Below, one piece after another: positions 62,552-64,000 of a DNA stretch of 64,000 bases. Where the stretch lies: contig CABYCU010000001.1 in NCBI GenBank assembly GCA_902517565.1, positions 265,933-329,932 on the forward strand. Direction: 5' to 3'. The position numbers and the translations under genes were made by a program. Below the pieces are notes generated by a model that was not told the DNA's origin, made no database searches, and saw only the letters and a list, made by a program, of their open reading frames with translations. Position 1 is the stretch's first letter. Each line of letters opens with the position of its first letter. This DNA comes from an uncultured SAR86 cluster bacterium (lineage in GTDB: Bacteria; Pseudomonadota; Gammaproteobacteria; Magnimaribacterales; Magnimaribacteraceae).

Positions 62552-64000
62552 ATGAAAAAATTAAGTTACCCAATTAAATTACTTCTTCTTACTTCCGTTT
62601 TTAGTTTACTTCCAGTAGCTGTTGGAGTTTCTCCATTAGACTATAAAGGCAGTTCACTAGAAGCGGCAGATGAAGATAATAAAAAGAAAAAGAAAAGAAG
62701 ACGCACGAAGTTGCCCAGTAAAAAAATGCAAAGAATTTTGCAAGCCATGGTTCCATTAATTGAAGTGGAGCAATGGGACGAAGCGTTATTGGCTTTAGAG
62801 CCAGTTGCAGTAATTGATTCTAAATTTACCAGTACCGATAGAGCTAAGATGTACTACTATCGAGGTTACATTTATTTTTCACAAGAAAAATATGATTTGG
62901 CTGAAAAGGCCTACAAAGACTTAATAGCTGAGCCAGACTCTAATGATCAAGAAAGACAGGGTGCTCTTTTCTCTCTCTCGCAACTCTCATATATTGCAGA
63001 GGAGTATCAGAGAGCAATAAATTATCTTCTAGAGTGGCTAGCAGGTGAAGAAGAACCAAGTTCTGATGCCTATGGACTTATAGCTCAAGCTTATTACCAA
63101 ATAGAAAATTATCCGAAGTCTGTTGAGGCTATTGATACGGCAATACAAATTCAGGAATCTAGAGATATCGCTATAAAGGAACCTGTTTTAGATGAGGAAG
63201 GCAATGAAACAGGCGAGATGATAGAAACTGGAGAAACTGTAAAAGGTGTAGCAAAAGAAAATCATTACCTTTTAAAGATGGCCCTATATTCTGAATTAAA
63301 GAAAGATCTAGAAGTCTTGCCTATATACGAAATATTAGTACAACATTATCCTAAGAAAAGATATTGGACTAATCTTTCTGGTTTATACGGCCAGAAGGAC
63401 AGGCAGATGGACCAAATGGGTGCCCTCGAGGCGGCATATGATGATCGTTTACTTGATAAGCAAAGAGAATTTACAGCACTTTCCCAACTTCTTTTTATGT
63501 TTGAAAATCCTAGAAAGGCAGCAAAAGTGATTGAAAATGGTCTTAATCAAGGAATAGTTAAGCAAGAAGAAAAGACTTTAAAGGCCGCAGCTCAATATTG
63601 GCATGCAGCGAGAGAATTAGAGAGGGCTAAACCTTATTACAAAAAGGCTGCAGCCAAGTCTAAAGAAGGTGAGCTGTATATATTTCTTGGACAAGTGCAC
63701 TTCAGCTTAGATGAATTTAGTGAAGCCGAAGCAGCTATCAGAGAAGGTATAAAAAAAGGCAAGCTTAAGGATGAGTCTGCTGCTTACATGCTTCTTGGGC
63801 AGATAAATTTTGAAAATCAGAGATGGGAACCTGCAATAGAAGCGTTTAGGAAATGCATAGATGTTGCTGAAGATCAATTTGATGATAAGAAAGAAAAGCA
63901 AAAAGATAAAAAGAAAAGAGTACAAGATCAGGCTAGAAAGTGGGTAACTTATACTGAAGGTGAAGAAGAAAGAGTTGAGGCTCTCAAATTAAAAAGGAAA
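62552..64000 (+). CDS. TPR-repeat protein of the TonB cluster (3' end beyond window)
   Basis: 483 codons are open from ATG to the window edge without a stop. A signal peptide (MKKLSYPIKLLLLTSVFSLL) is followed by a Lys/Arg-rich segment (about 46-57) and tetratricopeptide-like helices (YYYRGYIYFSQEKYDLAEKA, AYGLIAQAYYQIENYPKSV, LYIFLGQVHFSLDEFSEAE). Similar TPR proteins accompany TonB2-type systems in Vibrio and Shewanella and are thought to help TonB work. A second run of Lys (KKEKQKDKKKR) lies near the end. Confidence 0.85.
   Translation, partial: MKKLSYPIKLLLLTSVFSLLPVAVGVSPLDYKGSSLEAADEDNKKKKKRRRTKLPSKKMQRILQAMVPLIEVEQWDEALLALEPVAVIDSKFTSTDRAKMYYYRGYIYFSQEKYDLAEKAYKDLIAEPDSNDQERQGALFSLSQLSYIAEEYQRAINYLLEWLAGEEEPSSDAYGLIAQAYYQIENYPKSVEAIDTAIQIQESRDIAIKEPVLDEEGNETGEMIETGETVKGVAKENHYLLKMALYSELKKDLEVLPIYEILVQHYPKKRYWTNLSGLYGQKDRQMDQMGALEAAYDDRLLDKQREFTALSQLLFMFENPRKAAKVIENGLNQGIVKQEEKTLKAAAQYWHAARELERAKPYYKKAAAKSKEGELYIFLGQVHFSLDEFSEAEAAIREGIKKGKLKDESAAYMLLGQINFENQRWEPAIEAFRKCIDVAEDQFDDKKEKQKDKKKRVQDQARKWVTYTEGEEERVEALKLKRK

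Overview
The window looks like a compact, AT-rich chromosome segment from a free-living, probably marine, gammaproteobacterium with a streamlined genome (SAR86-like or a comparable lineage; this is inferred from gene content and compaction, not from a marker-gene search). Supporting signs are very short intergenic gaps, many 1-9 nt overlaps even between convergent genes, and the classic proteobacterial neighbourhoods rpoH-trmB-rdgB-metW-metX-yggT-proC-yggS and argS-efp-psd. Others are HemG-type protoporphyrinogen oxidase, a TRAP transporter, and a TtpC-ExbB-ExbD-TonB cluster with a TPR protein. I saw no rRNA, tRNA, CRISPR array, insertion sequence or phage gene. No gene-free stretch exceeds about 170 bases.

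Layout. 1-4.6 kb: the 3' part of glmS, followed by an accessory islet (MrcB-N/NucS-like nuclease fusion, tiny membrane protein, MORN-repeat lipoprotein, ceramidase-fold exported enzyme). 4.7-19.1 kb: a loose collection of small catabolic, redox and exported proteins. It includes a 2OG-Fe(II) oxygenase, alpha/beta hydrolases, a cupin, a flavin monooxygenase, a DUF885 peptidase-like protein, NIPSNAP, VOC and SDR proteins, a trio of exported proteins with two paralogues, and an MFS carrier. YhbY and a MerC-like protein sit among them. 19.2-30.1 kb: rhlE and rlmN, then another degradative set: FAD monooxygenase, GPH symporter, hydrolase, phytanoyl-CoA dioxygenase-like, carotenoid oxygenase, NAD-epimerase and aldo/keto reductase.

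30.1-36.4 kb is the most striking part. Five haem genes run on the minus strand (hemC with a HemD-like tail, hemB, hemE, hemF, hemG). They diverge from a 5-aminolevulinate synthase (Shemin/C4-type hemA), and a Fur-box-like 19-mer lies in the shared promoter. Together they would take glycine plus succinyl-CoA to protoporphyrin IX; only ferrochelatase is missing from view. 36.4-48.6 kb: MazG-like, uvrD, a TakP-like TRAP binding protein, lipB-lipA, TRAP permeases, acyl-CoA dehydrogenase, yaaA, a dienoyl-CoA isomerase-like crotonase with a short unlisted ORF upstream, cysQ and a quinone oxidoreductase.

48.6-58.6 kb is housekeeping: rpoH, trmB, then minus-strand rdgB, metW, metX, yggT, proC, yggS, argS, efp, psd and a DUF1295 protein. 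metX is preceded by what looks like a SAM-II riboswitch followed by a terminator/Shine-Dalgarno-sequestering hairpin, with a promoter placed so that transcription would start at the aptamer. 58.8-64 kb: a DUF3450 protein, a TtpC-like ExbB, ExbB, ExbD, TonB and a TPR protein that runs off the window. This set would energise TonB-dependent outer-membrane uptake.
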